The translations under genes and the position numbers were made by a program. DNA of 64,000 nt from the NCBI RefSeq assembly GCF_032062135.1, contig NC_092859.1:104667823-104731822 (forward strand). The letters run 5' to 3'. Origin of the DNA: Pyxicephalus adspersus. Lineage: Eukaryota > Chordata > Amphibia > Anura > Pyxicephalidae. Below are positions 21,913 to 34,754 of the stretch, one piece after another (position 1 is the stretch's first letter; every line of letters starts with the position of its first letter). The notes beneath the pieces were generated by a model that was not told where the DNA came from, ran no database searches, and worked only from the letters and a program-made list of their open reading frames with translations.

Positions 21913-21921
21913 ATCAGGTAG

Positions 21922-24328
21922 TAATTAATAAAAATCCTTATATTAGGCATCACCAGCAGATTTTGTACACACACATAATATGCAAAATATTAATAAAAAA
22001 TATTGATTTTAAATATTACAATGTCTGCTCACAGCAAATGATTTTTTTCGATTTTCAGGGTACCAGTACATGTGGTGTTTGTATATTGTAAAGTGGCACA
22101 TATTTAACTTTTTCAAGGCACCTTACTGGCCAGTATACAAAGCATATCAGTCAAAGTGGGCAACAACTAGTATTAAATAAAATGTCTAATCTGCAAAAGG
22201 TGCAGTCACAGTAAAACTTTCAACACTTGATAAAAAACATTCTATAGCTAGACACAGATGATAGTCTTCAGTATATTGGCATTTATGGATTACATGCAAT
22301 GTCAAAAAATATCTGTAATGGTAAGAAAAAAACTAATGGTAAGTTACAACAAAGATATATTCTGTGTTGTGTTAATACCTGTATGAATGTTGACTCTCAG
22401 TTGACAGTGAATCATTAGGCCAAGATAAGAAGTGTCAAGAAGGTAACATATTTCAGAATTACAGCTATTTCAATTCAAAGGTAAATAACTGAAGAACATG
22501 AATTTTCCTTTTGTGAGACAGATACATTAAGACACTCATAAAATCCATGAGATGTCAGTACACATCTCATCCAAGCCTTGCCACTAGCCTCTATGAAGTT
22601 AAAGTCCACAAATGTAAAATGTCAATATAAAGACTAAAGATTATAAAGACTAAAAGCTTTTAAACCAATTTATCAAGACTTATACCCCTATGTCTCACTA
22701 AACCACAGCTATCAATATAATACAACACCATCATTCTTCTTTAATATAGTGCCATCGTGGTTGTCCAATTATTCAGCAACAAAAATATCAAATATTTTTA
22801 TTACAATTGGGTCACACATTGCCACACATTCTTTTTCTGATCACATAATAACCCACTCCACCTTGTGTATGCATTTTTCTTTCTTAGCTTTGTCTCTGTT
22901 ATTGGGTTGCAGTGGAATCATTGTTTATGAATCCTTTTTTTCATGGTATATCACATACATTTGTAGATAGCATTTACCCTATTTTTCCTTACCCCTGTTA
23001 GGAATTTAAGTAGAATTCTAATAAAAAAGGAAATAAAAAATAGGCTGTAAAAAGTTGGGAACACGGTCAAGTTGAAGTGGGTATGCCCAGTAAGTATGAG
23101 CTGTGACAATATTGGCACAGGGACTTGTTGGAATTACAATGATGCAGACCTTTCATTTCTTAGCAACAAAAGCCACTCAGCTGCTTATCTACCTTGCCAA
23201 CCTTGGTCCTATTCTTTCCATCAGTGAAAACTCATCAGCATCAATAAAATATTTACTAACTTGCATACTGCCTGTATTAGAAAGAATTAACAGAAAACTG
23301 TCATGAGAAAACCAAGGATTCTGAATCACATTCCAGCAACTTTTTCATTCTGTACATTTCTTCTGGGTAAGAGACTTTAAGTACCTAGGCCAGACATTAT
23401 GCAGAAGAAGCCAGTCAATAAGCTTGTTATACAGGGACAAACACCTGTATGTGCCTCCCTTTTTTAGTAATGTTAACAGAACCATTAGCTCAGTTCCTAT
23501 GTTTTGGCAGCTCATACATTTATAAACCCAATTGTACAACGTTTACATCACTTCTCAGATCTGTTCAGACTCACTAAGCCTGGTAAACCTACCAACAGCA
23601 GTGCAAATAACAATATGTGTTGTGCCCCTGAGACAGAAGATAAATAGGCAATTAATACCCTATTATGGACACTTCTAATGCAAGCATATTGACAACTCCA
23701 TCTTATTATCAAAATGTTCTCCATCAAAATATTCTGAAAATACATGTACATCATAGTGAACAATCCCCACATTTCCTCATGAACCAAAGAGATATTCAGA
23801 GAATGAATAACAAATAAAATGCAACAGGTTTACAATTTCTTTACAAAATCAAACTTTTTTTATACCCCATATGCTACCACTCCTGATGTCTTTAAATATC
23901 TTAAAATCTAATGCTAGGCTGTCCTAATATAAAACAAAACTGGATTCATGGTTATCAACCTATTTATACAGCATCTGGTAAAACCATTTAGAGACGTTTT
24001 AAACCTGATACCTGAGGGTTGTAGTAAAGCTCCATTTGAATATCTATCTTTTATTTTTACTTACTGGTAAAAGGCTGGAAGTAGGCAATACCAACTGGAA
24101 CACAGGTCAAATAGATAATGTCATGATACTTGATCAATAAAACAAAAAACTTTTTGATGTGCTCTACAATTTAATGCATAAATGTAACTGGACAATCTGG
24201 ATCATATGTTACATGTCTCCTGACTGTTCTAGCACAACCAGTCATTTATTTATATTTATAGAGAAAAGATGATGATTTGATATCTACAGGCTAAAAAAAG
24301 AATTTAAAACCAAATTAGAATTAGGCTT
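21922..24328. other. Non-coding AT-rich DNA
   Basis: No gene recognised. The part 23100-23300 is a complex stretch including CATCAGCATCAATAAAATAT and could be conserved. The frames at 22749-22970, 23345-23539 and 23548-23787 lack family motifs. Confidence 0.4.
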
Positions 24329-24505
24329 TATTCACACTGGCAGGTTGCGGTGCATGTACACCAGAAAACACTGCCGCTTAGGGAGAGACTACATGTGGCA
24401 GCAGCCATAGGAAATGAATAGTGGCTGCAGTTAGCAGTAGGCCCCCAGCTGTCACACGTACAAACGCTGGTACGTTTTGAGCCGTACTGGTGTGTGAATT
24501 CTTGT
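24329..24505. mobile_element. Small palindromic DNA element (TTCACACTGG ends)
   Basis: The left end TATTCACACTGGCAGG is mirrored by CTGGTGTGTGAATTC on the right. The interior has GGCAGCAGCC and GTACGTTTTGAGCCGTAC palindromic words and higher GC than the flanks. Exact target duplications are not clear. Similar eroded TTCACAC motifs occur near 17100, 26430 and 27465, suggesting a family. Confidence 0.5.
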
Positions 24506-24893
24506 GGGTGGGGTGTTGCACAAAATCAAGCAAGCAAGAATCTGCCCTTACATTTACTGCAGCCCTATGTTATACATAACAGATTGTTTCCATTTCCCTG
24601 TATTGTTTAGTATTTGTTGTAAGCCATTTTCTGTAATACTTTACTGTTTGCTAGATCCCCGAAAAATTATTTCAACAGAAAAACATGCTATTGCCATACA
24701 AACCATTTTATATTTAAATGTTATTTTCATCCTATTCTTTCAACTAAGCATTTCTAAAACAGGCAAAACATTAAAATATGGCTCCTTGTAACTATGACAA
24801 CCATGACAATAATGAAAGAATTCTGTGCACTGAGTAAAAAACTCGACCCGAAAAGTAATCTCAAGCTCATATTATTAGTTTATTGATTTTTTT

Positions 24894-24896
<3 letters not shown>
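24506..24896. other. Non-coding, nothing recognised
   Basis: One 95-codon frame (24504-24791) is present, with no recognisable domain and AT-rich codon content. I treat it as chance. Confidence 0.4.

Positions 24897-24937
<41 letters not shown>
24897..24937. repeat. (TA)n microsatellite
   Basis: Forty-one bases of uninterrupted TA repeat. Confidence 0.95.
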
Positions 24938-24939
<2 letters not shown>

Positions 24940-26160
24940 TTACAAATCTGAACTGGTTATATACCTGACCCGTGGGAAAGATCTACAATTTTGGCCAGCT
25001 TTTTGTTTATTGTAGTCTGTCATGCCACTGGAAAATATGTTCCAATGTGCAGCCAGTGAGGTCTGGCAGAGCACTTCTCCAGCATACCTGTTCCACATAA
25101 ATAACTTGTTAGGTGGTGAAGCCAGAGCAGATTGTCATTGTCAGAGCCTGCAACTTCCAAAATAACTCCTGTGCTGTATTTTTATCCTCACAGTTTTCCC
25201 ATGATGGAACACAGAATGTTAAATATACTTCTATCAATGAATCATAGTTGACAATTGCTTCTCACCTTGCCATAAATAAAAGGAAGACATTGGAGCCCCA
25301 GTACATAACACAATATACAAGCAGGTGCTGGCAGACGGCAATGGATATGAGTAGATCCTAAGAAAGCCACATCTCATGACATTGAAATAAAATTCAGGCC
25401 TAGCATTGAGGGTTTATTGCAATCAAATTGGATTAATCATTTGGGTTATATTTTAAGACAAACATGACATCAAAATATAAAATAACGTAGAAATTGCAAA
25501 GGGATGGAATCTGCCTATTTTTTTCATACAAACATATACATAGCTAGAAATGTTAGGTTATTCACAAGGCTGTTGTGCATTATTGTGTATTGCTTTAAGG
25601 CAGCCTAATCAATTTGCAGCAGCTGTCAATGTACTTGCAACATTTTTTTTTTCAGGGCAGCACAATAAACATGCAAGTTGCAAGACTAAACAAATTTTTT
25701 AATAAGTGGGATCCTTATGGAGGATGTTTATTGATGGGTCTGAGAATAGAATTAACATTCAAAAATATAAAAACAAAATGCATATTTGGATAGACCTATA
25801 TGTGCATATTTAGATCTAATTGATTTTTAAGAAAATCCGTATGAATCAGGATTTATATTTTGATGAGTGATGAAAATCTAAAATGATAAAACAGGCTAAA
25901 AAATCCATAGTATAGTTCACTTGTTTTTTCTTTCTTGTTAAATGTAGATGTTAGATGTTCCTCAAAACACAATTGTTTGAATAAAGTGTCATTAAACCCA
26001 AATCTGACACATAAAGACAAACCTGGAGCTCCCAATCAAGCCATTCCCTTGCCCCTCCTTTAAGGTAGTTTTTTGACTGTACACATGCACTTTTTTAAAT
26101 TGCCCCAGCGACAATTTTTCTTGATGAGTGATTCTGAATGAGTGACATTTACAATTTAAA
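24938..26160. other. Non-coding, nothing recognised
   Basis: AT-rich DNA without coding or RNA signatures. Confidence 0.45.
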
Positions 26161-26345
26161 ATGTGGATACTTATTATTATTATCATTAATATTATTATTC
26201 TTATTATTATTATTAATAAACAAGATTTATATAGCGCCAACATATTACGCAGTGCTGTACATTAAATAGGGGGGGGGGGGGGCAAATGACAGACAGATAC
26301 AGACAGTGACACAGGAGGAGGGGAAGACCCTGCCCCAAAGATACT
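26161..26345 (-). repeat. L2-like retroelement tail, copy 3, with G14 run
   Basis: A TTATTATTATTATC microsatellite leads into ACAAGATTTATATAGCGCCA and CATATTACGCAGTGCTGTAC, then a run of fourteen G at 26269-26282 where copy 2 has ATAGGGATTGC. It ends in CAGGAGGAGG and the word CCTGCCCCAAAGA. The orientation is the same as copies 1 and 2. The G run is an expansion private to this copy. Confidence 0.72.
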
Positions 26346-28139
26346 TATACATATTTAATTTTAGGAATGTATGCAGCTCAGAATGAACTAAAGTAAATGC
26401 GTATATACCAAATAGGATATTTAGGCCAGAATCACACTCGTCCATTTTTACCATATGCGTTTCCTATTTAAATCAATAGAAGCACATCAAGCAAGAAAAT
26501 CAGAATGAGCATTAACACATATGAATAAGGGTAAATGTGTTATTATATGTGCTCTTAAGTGCATTATGGCTCACTAGTGTTTATGCATTTCCCAATTATT
26601 TCAAAGATAAATGCATCTAGAAAACAAATTTTTTAGTACTCAGCTTGGATGATATTAAGGCAGTACGATAATAAAGCATCTTTGCCCCTTGAGTAATACA
26701 AGGTGCTGAATTAGGCCAGCCTGACTAGTTAAAAAGGGCTGGCAGTGCACATGCATGCATAAAAAGGCAGGATCCTTTTTTTAACACATGACATTTGTGT
26801 TGAAGTGCTCTGATCTTCATGTGTGTTGGCCTCTGCTGTAATAATGTGTTGGGGGGATTATTCAAAATAAAGGGCCCCACACCACAGTTTGCATAATATG
26901 GGCCTACAGGCCCATTCATACTTCTCTGTATGGGTCATCATGCATTAAAAGTGATTTTTAAAATATGGTATTCACTATATATGCTTTGCTATATCATTTT
27001 GAATGGCACACTGATACACATATACAATATAAAAAGCCCTGTTTGTTGTCCAGCAATACAGTGGTAATACAAGTCCAGGTAGTTAATTTTGTTCAATGTG
27101 GCTCACTAATTGACCATTAAAAGTAAAGATAAATCTTATTGCAATGTGCACCAGTTTATGTGTTAATATACTGTTACAATATGTGTAATGAAGAGGTGTG
27201 GATGGGACCTAAGAGTTCCTTAACAATTCAGAGTTCATAGTACCCATCAAAAAAGCAGTTAACATTTTCAGAGAACAGTTAGGAAAGGTAAGAATGGAAA
27301 GGTAGGATTGTTACGACATAGATTTGTTTCTATGTGGTTCAAGGAGGAAAATTAAAATTTCTTGTTTTAAAAAGGGTTTTAAATCAGGCTGAATTCAAAA
27401 ATGCAAAAACATCCTTACTATTACAAATACAGAGTGTCTAAAAATGCTGAACCCTTAGAATGGATTCACATTCATGTGCTGTGATAAAGCGTGCATTTTA
27501 CAAGTCTATTCATTTATGACGCCTTTATTCATTTCAAGTACCCAAATGCACTCTAACAGAAACAGTCAGTGTACTTGAATTGTAGAATACTACATTACAC
27601 ATATTATGTGCAAGACATAAGGTAATGGCGGGGGTTCAGATTTATTGCAATGCATCTTAACACAACGATCATGTAATGCAACTCCATCATTTCCCATATG
27701 CTTTCCAAAATTAAATAAAATAATAAAAAATTATTCATAAAAAGTCTGATATTGGATGTTTACTATCCCAGTTCAATCTTTAAGACCCAAGATGCTTGCC
27801 AAAGCATTCAGGTTTGAGATATTTTGCTCAGGTGAAGCTGCATCATCAAGAGAGACACACTGGAAAATAAAGTCACTTCTTTACTCGCCCAAGGCTCATG
27901 GGCATCACTGCTGTGAAGGACATTTAGAGCACACAGATGTATTCTGTAATTCTTCCAGTGTGCTCTCCAGAGACCTAGGACACATCAGCAATGTTACACC
28001 AAGCGCTAATGTGCAATGGACCTTACATAATTATGGAGTATATTAAGAACAGTGATATGAAATTCCCAATGAGATTATTGCACCTGCTCATTAGACTTAC
28101 TGTACTTATAAAGCAGACCGTAGCCACTGACACTTTTTA
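26346..28139. other. Non-coding with eroded short repeats
   Basis: Phrases such as AGAATCACACTCGTCC (26430), GGGCCTACAGGCCC (26901-26914) and GGATTCACATTCATGTGC (27466) resemble ends of small palindromic elements but could not be paired into full copies. No gene is visible. Confidence 0.4.
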
Positions 28140-28340
28140 TAATTTGGCATTAATTAAACAATGCAATAATTGTATTTTCACATCTTATTAACAGAACATG
28201 TGAGAACCGCTGGGCGTTTTTTTGCTAATGATCTCATTTACCTTTTTAGCAAAATATTTAAGGGACAAAAAAACTCCTGAATATACACTGCATTGAAATT
28301 ATGTTCATAACAAGTAGATTCCAGCAGAAAGCCTTATAAA
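28140..28340. promoter_or_regulatory. Candidate conserved non-coding element
   Basis: TTTGGCATTAATTAAACAAT and GCAATAATTG are dense homeodomain-like words, followed by CGCTGGGCGTTTTTTTGCTA and ATGATCTCATTTACC. The stretch is repeat-free. It resembles enhancers of developmental gene deserts; the claim is inference only. Confidence 0.22.
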
Positions 28341-31300
28341 ATTTAATTTGCCTCTCAGAAACATCAGACAAGCACGTTTGAGTACCATAGAAGACTGCAA
28401 GTCAAAACTCGGTCATGTCAAAAAAGTCCTTTTAAAAACAGGCTAAAAGGCATATAAAGAACATGCTTTGGCTGACCTTGATCTGTTATCAAATGCTGAC
28501 ATGCCCATTGAAAGACTTACTTCTATGTTGCAACTAGCCAAAGGATGTCAGGGCTCTAGAATATTTCAATTGCTTTAACACCAGCACTGAAACATGTTTA
28601 GTCTATATAGATTGGGAAAGAAAAAAAAAAAGATATGTAAACCAGTTCACTGCATAGTTACTTGTTACACAAACTAACTTGATACTGGAGTGGTAGAAAC
28701 TGAAAAAAAATAAAGAATAAATGTAAAACACTGCAATGTAAAAATGTTAGGCTTCCTAAAATTTGTAACCTTTTTCAAATAAAAGGGGTTAACAGCATAC
28801 CCCATTGGGTCATCTAACATCATGTTTAAAGCCAGTCCTCAATATGATGATGCATAACCTGCAAATTTATAACATGTCACCTGTCACCAGCTCGTCAAGA
28901 TGTATAGGATGAGTAGAAATATAGGATCTGCTTTTGTTGATTTGTTGAAGGAGCAAGTTCCAGACCACCAATTTACCAAGTAGGCATGTGTGCCCCTATA
29001 CATGTCCCCTATGTCAGTTCCTTTTTAAGAGCTGTAAGGTTGGAACTCGTATTATGCCATGCTAAATAAACACAGCTTTGTCTTGATGCCTTGCTATGAC
29101 AAAGCTGCTTATTATATCACAATATGATGGTCTTGAAACAGCTCATTAACTCATAATATGACATTAAATTATTTATTTAACCGTCACAATGCCACAGTAG
29201 TTTTATATGGTAGATTCTACAGAATAAAAATTCACAATACTTGAAGAATTATATATCATGAATCACAAAACAGTAAAGTTAAACCAGTTTACATGCATGT
29301 CTATTCATAATCAGGTGCAAAAAGGAAGCAACGCTATGAAAGGAACTGGCATTGTAATCATGGGCAAGTCATGTCATTATTGGTATATTTATATCAAAAC
29401 TGCACAACTCTTCACTATGTAAGAATGTCAAATGTCAAGCGTAAAACATACACTACAAATGATATAAATACATCCACAAATTACCTTGCATGTTCTGAAT
29501 GAGCTCTTACTGTATATAAGAAAAACATCAAACCTTTCTTTTGTACCTGACTATACTAAGTATCTAATTTACATCCAGATCTTCTCCAACTAAAAGTCCT
29601 TAGGTACATGTTGCAATTCTTCTACCCTCATTTAAAACATTATTCATAAACACAGAACTCTGATCCACATACTGGATGAAAAATGTTAGCCTGAAAGTAC
29701 CCTAGCTGTTTTTGATTATTGTAATCCATAATACGAAAACAGTAAGTAAGTATGCAGGAAATTAAATTTAATAAACAATGGTCATTTGCAATATACACTA
29801 GTTCCACTGATAGGTTTTTGAAATGCAAGAGTCCAAATAATATACACATGAGTACAATATTTTGTATTTTTGTTAATTTCCACAGTGCTCAGTACTTAAT
29901 AAGAAAAGACTGATGATAATACCCGAATCAGGTTGATTCATTTTCTCTATTTTTTCTCCTTCAGGCAATTACTATAGGCTGCAAAGTGCATTGATCCATC
30001 ATGTCACTCCCACCACCTCCTAATTCTAACCTCTTCTTGCCACTCAACTCTCATAACTTCTCCCTTTTCCACTTTCCCCCACCTCCTCAATACTAGATTG
30101 CTTTTCTCTCTGTTTGCTCATGTCTGATCTCAAGACCTGGACTACACACACAAATGCGTTCAGATGTCCCTACAATTATAAGGACCTTTTCAACAATTAC
30201 TTTAATACACTTTTGTCTGTTTTGTAATGTTGAAGTATAAATATACATTTTTTGTTTGATTTTGTAAATCATAATGTTGTGTGCCATGCACCATTAGCTG
30301 AAGACAGAGAAAACAAGAATACCAATTATATTTATGTATTTTACTTGTAGCTCTCATAAGGAGTTGTTCTGAGTAGTGTTGGCATTTACTTAGAACCTTG
30401 TGAACAATAAACTTTATCTGGATGACCATATACTTTGTACCGCTCTCATATCTTTTCATTTGAAGGATCAGCCCAAAGCCATGACATATTTGAGAGCTTT
30501 TTCATCTGCTCTATACATATTTCATTCGCCAAACCATTGTTAAAGAAATTGAAAATCACTTGACCCAATGACTTCCTTTGAAAAACACGTATGGCTCATT
30601 TTGAATATGTTACATTTCCAAGTGCCTTTTCTCTTCTTTTAATCAATAAACAAGCATTCTTCCATACTTGTACATCCTTGTATCCTCAACATTTTTATCA
30701 GATAATTATGAAGAAATTCTTTTATAAAGCATTTGTGAGGTATGCAAAAGCTACTGCAAATTCAAAATGCATCATATAAAAAGGGTGTTAGCCTTTTTAT
30801 CTTCGGATTTAGGAAACCTACTTTCCTGAAAACTGTCCATGTTAAGCAGTCACAGACCTATATTGCATAACAATGGTTCCTGTTTAATAAACTATTAATA
30901 GGAGAGGGCTCAGTGGTCAAAATTTGTCATTGTTGGTAATATCAATTGTATTGGGACAAGTGCTAAATAGCTGTTTTCTTATTACAGAGAAAAATATATT
31001 ATTTATGTAAGTTTAATTTAGAGTTTCTTATTTCTACCATTCCTTTATATTAGTACAAATAATAATAGAACAATTACAAGGTATATTGGTACAAATTAGT
31101 CACACATCAGGCTTACAAACCTGTCACAGTGAAACGAGAGTCTAAGAATATGAGATGCATTGTTTTTCATTTACTGAGCCTAATAACTTTAGTAAATAGG
31201 AATGGATGTAATCTAGACCAAATGGTTTACCTTAACTTTTCAGCATCCTGCTCATCTTTCTTTCCTATGTTATCTTGCATCTATAAATATATTTTCTAGG

Positions 31301-31451
31301 TAATATTTAGGATGTTATGTGATTTCTGTCTTAAGATCCACACATTTAGTAAAGTATTTAGTCTCTCAGAAATGACCAAATCTGGCATAACTCTAACTGC
31401 TCTAATTCAATCATTTACTACGTATATTAGGTAACTCTATGTAGACATAAT
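28341..31451. other. Non-coding AT-rich DNA
   Basis: No genes, RNA motifs or transposon termini recognised. Pyrimidine-rich sequence occurs at 29940-30120. The minus frames at 30093-30459 are in AT-rich DNA with no domain. Confidence 0.45.
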
Positions 31452-31646
31452 GGGCCTGATTTATTAATGCTCTCCAAAGCTAGAGAGGATACACTTTTTT
31501 GGTGATCTAACAAACCTGGAATGGATTTCTTTAAAGTAATTTGCCTTTTTGCTAGCAAATGTTTTAAATCCTGGACCAGATCAATTCCAGGTTTGTACAG
31601 TGAGTGTATCCTCTCCAGCCTTGGAGAACTTTAATAGATCAGGCAC
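31452..31646. mobile_element. Palindromic element, GGGCCTGATT family, full copy
   Basis: GGGCCTGATTTATTAA at the left is mirrored by TTAATAGATCAGGCAC at the right. Internal mirrored blocks include AGAGAGGATACACT against AGTGTATCCTCTCC and AACCTGGAATGGAT against ATCAATTCCAGGTT, so the whole 195 bp folds back. AAT flanks both sides, consistent with a 3-bp target duplication. It is non-coding and PIF/Harbinger-like by duplication size, with the family name unconfirmed. Relatives lie at 542, 37925 and 48882. Confidence 0.75.
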
Positions 31647-34600
31647 AATGTCCTTTTCTACAACCATCGACATAAATTTACCAAGGTAAAATGGTAAAGC
31701 TTTTACACATTACTGAGATCATTTTTAAAATAAAATCTCGATATACAGTAATACTAAACAATGATAAAGACTAATTAGCAGATCTTTGTAGTGTGATTTA
31801 GAGTCAACTTGGGTTTGGATTATTCACAATGTCAGAAATCAGACTTCAACTTTTGTGTACATTTCTGGAGAAGGCAATGAACCAATTACATGAGCTAGAA
31901 ATACGATTTAAGGCAGTGAATAGGTAATAGGACAAAGTACAGAACACCTTCAGGTTGCTCATTAGTTTAGAAAATCATAGCAGCTGGGGATTAAAATGAA
32001 GGGTATATTTTAAACATGAAGTTACAAAATGGCTTGTGTAGCACTGAAGTATATCCTTCTTCATAAAACTAGTTGTCCTTTAACTATTTTCAGTAGGCCT
32101 AAAAAGCTTTCATTTTAATGTAAACCAGAAAGTAATAAATTATCTGGTCTACCCCTACTAGATCACAGCAATAAGCCAGTGGTGGGGTTTAGGAAAAGGG
32201 AGCTAGTTCTATGTAGCTTTAGAAAAAAGTTTCAGTTGTTTCTTTTTTCAAGTTAAGGGAACACTGTAAATTTCTGGACACTGACATTTCCTAAAGAATT
32301 GTCCCATTATATTGTTACATTTGCCTTGACATGGAGTACAACAAAGAAGACTTATTTTTTTTCTTAAGTAGTCGATTAACAACTACCTAAATTATTCTTT
32401 AGAAGTTAAATAGATAGCATATAGCAAAGCAAACCAAAACATTTTTAAAATTCTGCCAAATCTGTAGGAAAATGGGGAGAATAATGGTCTTCACTTTTGG
32501 AAATCTGTTAACCACTATCTTAAGGCTATATTGATAAATATATAACAGGTTTTGTTTCCTTGCAATAGAGTTTCTAAAAATGGGAATAGAGGTAATACAT
32601 TACCTCTGAAGTGGCAGACAGAAGCTCTATGCATTTAAATATGGCAACTGTTCTTTACTTTTTAATGCAGCAAAAAGGGAATTAAAGAAAAAAAAAACAA
32701 CTGGGCAACATATAAAGTGCCAACCAGCAGTCTGATCATAATTTTTTTATATAGTAAAATTGAACATGTAAATGCAAAAGTAGCAGTCTTTTCAGCTGAA
32801 ATTTTACAGGACCTTGTAAGAATAATGTTTATATTTCAAATATATAGCAGAGGATATTTCCTCTTGAATATAATATTTTCACTACTACTATTAATCATAT
32901 CCGTTATACATAAATATCTTGCAAATAATAGCGTTGCTTAGGAACAAGGGACGATTGAAAGATAAATTTAGTTAAATGTTTTGAATGAGTATGAATAATA
33001 TATGTGTATTTTATGTTAGGTAATATATTTTACTTTACAGAGCAGTGAATACCCTTTCCATTAAAAGCAGTTCCAAAAAAGCTGCCTTAAATCTGCCTTA
33101 AGCATAGTTAATGAGTGACGGTCAGTTCATAATGTTCTTTCAGCTTTTCAGTAAACACAAAAACAATCTATACAAGACTACAATTACCAAGGTAACAGGG
33201 CAAAAACAAGAAATATCAAAGAACAACAAAGAAGCATGACCACCTATACAAAACTGCAATTAATACTGAAGAAAATAGACTGCACATGTCTGATATATAC
33301 AAGAAGTGTGACAGAACTGAGGATCTTGAAGATGTTACAGAGGGTTAATGAGCACTTATGAGTGGCCCAGGTATCCATTATTATAATGAAGATTTATTAC
33401 ATGTTGCAAAATCATAAAACTGACTTCTAATCATTCTATCGTCTTCATTTAATGGATAACTGATTTTTTCACCAGGTAAAGTCTACAGCAAAAGATTTAA
33501 GTAAAAGCACTCAATGTCTATTGTTCTCAGCGATTGAAATGTATGGAATGCTTGGGCTAAATCTTTATAGTTTATATACAAAGGACATCTTTAGACTGTA
33601 TATGAAACTTCACCAATCCTCCACACAGGAGGAAGGAATGGATAAACTGGCTTTGTAGGCCAGAAGGAATGGCAGCCCATACATGAGCCTTGCTGAATTC
33701 AGCCAGTGACCTGCCCAAAATTTTGCTGGAAATAGAACTACTGACATTGCCAAAATAATAAAAAAAGAGTGATTTTCAACTCGTTAAACAATAATATATT
33801 ACAAATAATAAAAACAAATCAAAATAAAATTATTCATTCCATTAAAACCAAATTGCCACAAATACAATTAGTGGACTGTTAGCACTAGGTAAAACACCAT
33901 CTTGGGAATGCACATTTAACCTAACTTTTTCTTATTCGCCTTTATCTATTGACTTTATACTTCCTAGAGCATTCCTTCCAAAAGAAATATTTGGTAAACA
34001 CAAACTACAACAACATCATAACACTTATTAAAAAATGACTGCCCTGTTTACATTCCATACACACAATTCTAGATCTACAAACATCTATATACCCAGGCTC
34101 CTATGGTTTTACAACATATTTCAGATTGGCTATAAACTGTGCTTTTTCCAAAATTGGTTACAACCCAGTTGGACACCTAACTTCACCAGATTAATGTGAC
34201 TTTATTCCCTACTAACAACTAATGAGTAACAGCTGAAGTGTAAAAAACATCCTAGACTTCAGAAGTTGCAAAATCCCCTAATAAAGTATTGTGGGGATAT
34301 GTACAGTTGATCTTTTCTAGTTTTGTAATAACTTATCAAAATCCCTTACAAGCAATCCATAGTTTACCAACAGCTCAACTCTCCAACATCTTTTTAATTT
34401 CACAGGCCAAAAGACATAGACTGAAGCTTATGCCCATAAATCTTCAAGCTGTGATCGAACCATTAGCCCAAGCAATCTGCATAAATCCCAATATTTCAAG
34501 TTACGTTTGCAGAAAAGTCAACATTATAAATCAGTCTTTATGCAGATGATGCTTTGCTTACTTTCGGACAAACTCTACTTAAGTTTCCGAATCTGTTCCA

Positions 34601-34735
34601 AATGCCTTTTCTGCATTATCAGGTCTATACAATCACACATAAGTTTGAAGCCATGACCACCAATATCTCTGGCCCCACATGCAAACTTTTACAATCCAAT
34701 TTTTCACCTGCAAAATTTGTCATTTATTAGGATGA
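31647..34735. other. Non-coding AT-rich DNA
   Basis: No gene recognised. The largest frame here, 34289-34549 (86 codons), has no domain or codon signal. Confidence 0.45.
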
Positions 34736-34754
34736 CTGAGCTGAGCTGAGCTGA
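34736..34754 (+). repeat. Short CTGAG pentamer repeat
   Basis: CTGAG is repeated three times and followed by CTGA. It is minor but unusual in this AT-rich context. Confidence 0.85.

Larger units (their letters stand above)
21457..21921 (+). mobile_element. Non-autonomous Helitron
   Basis: It starts TCTATATATACAAAACTGGA directly after an A and ends with a 7-bp hairpin (21893-21912) followed nine bases later by GGTAG and then T. A TC start, a 3' hairpin shortly before a CTRR-like end, insertion between A and T, and no terminal inverted repeat or target duplication are the hallmarks of rolling-circle Helitrons. The end reads GTAG instead of canonical CTAG, a single change. The interior is dominated by a 165-bp tandem repeat and GTAT microsatellite and encodes no Rep/helicase. 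Confidence 0.75.
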
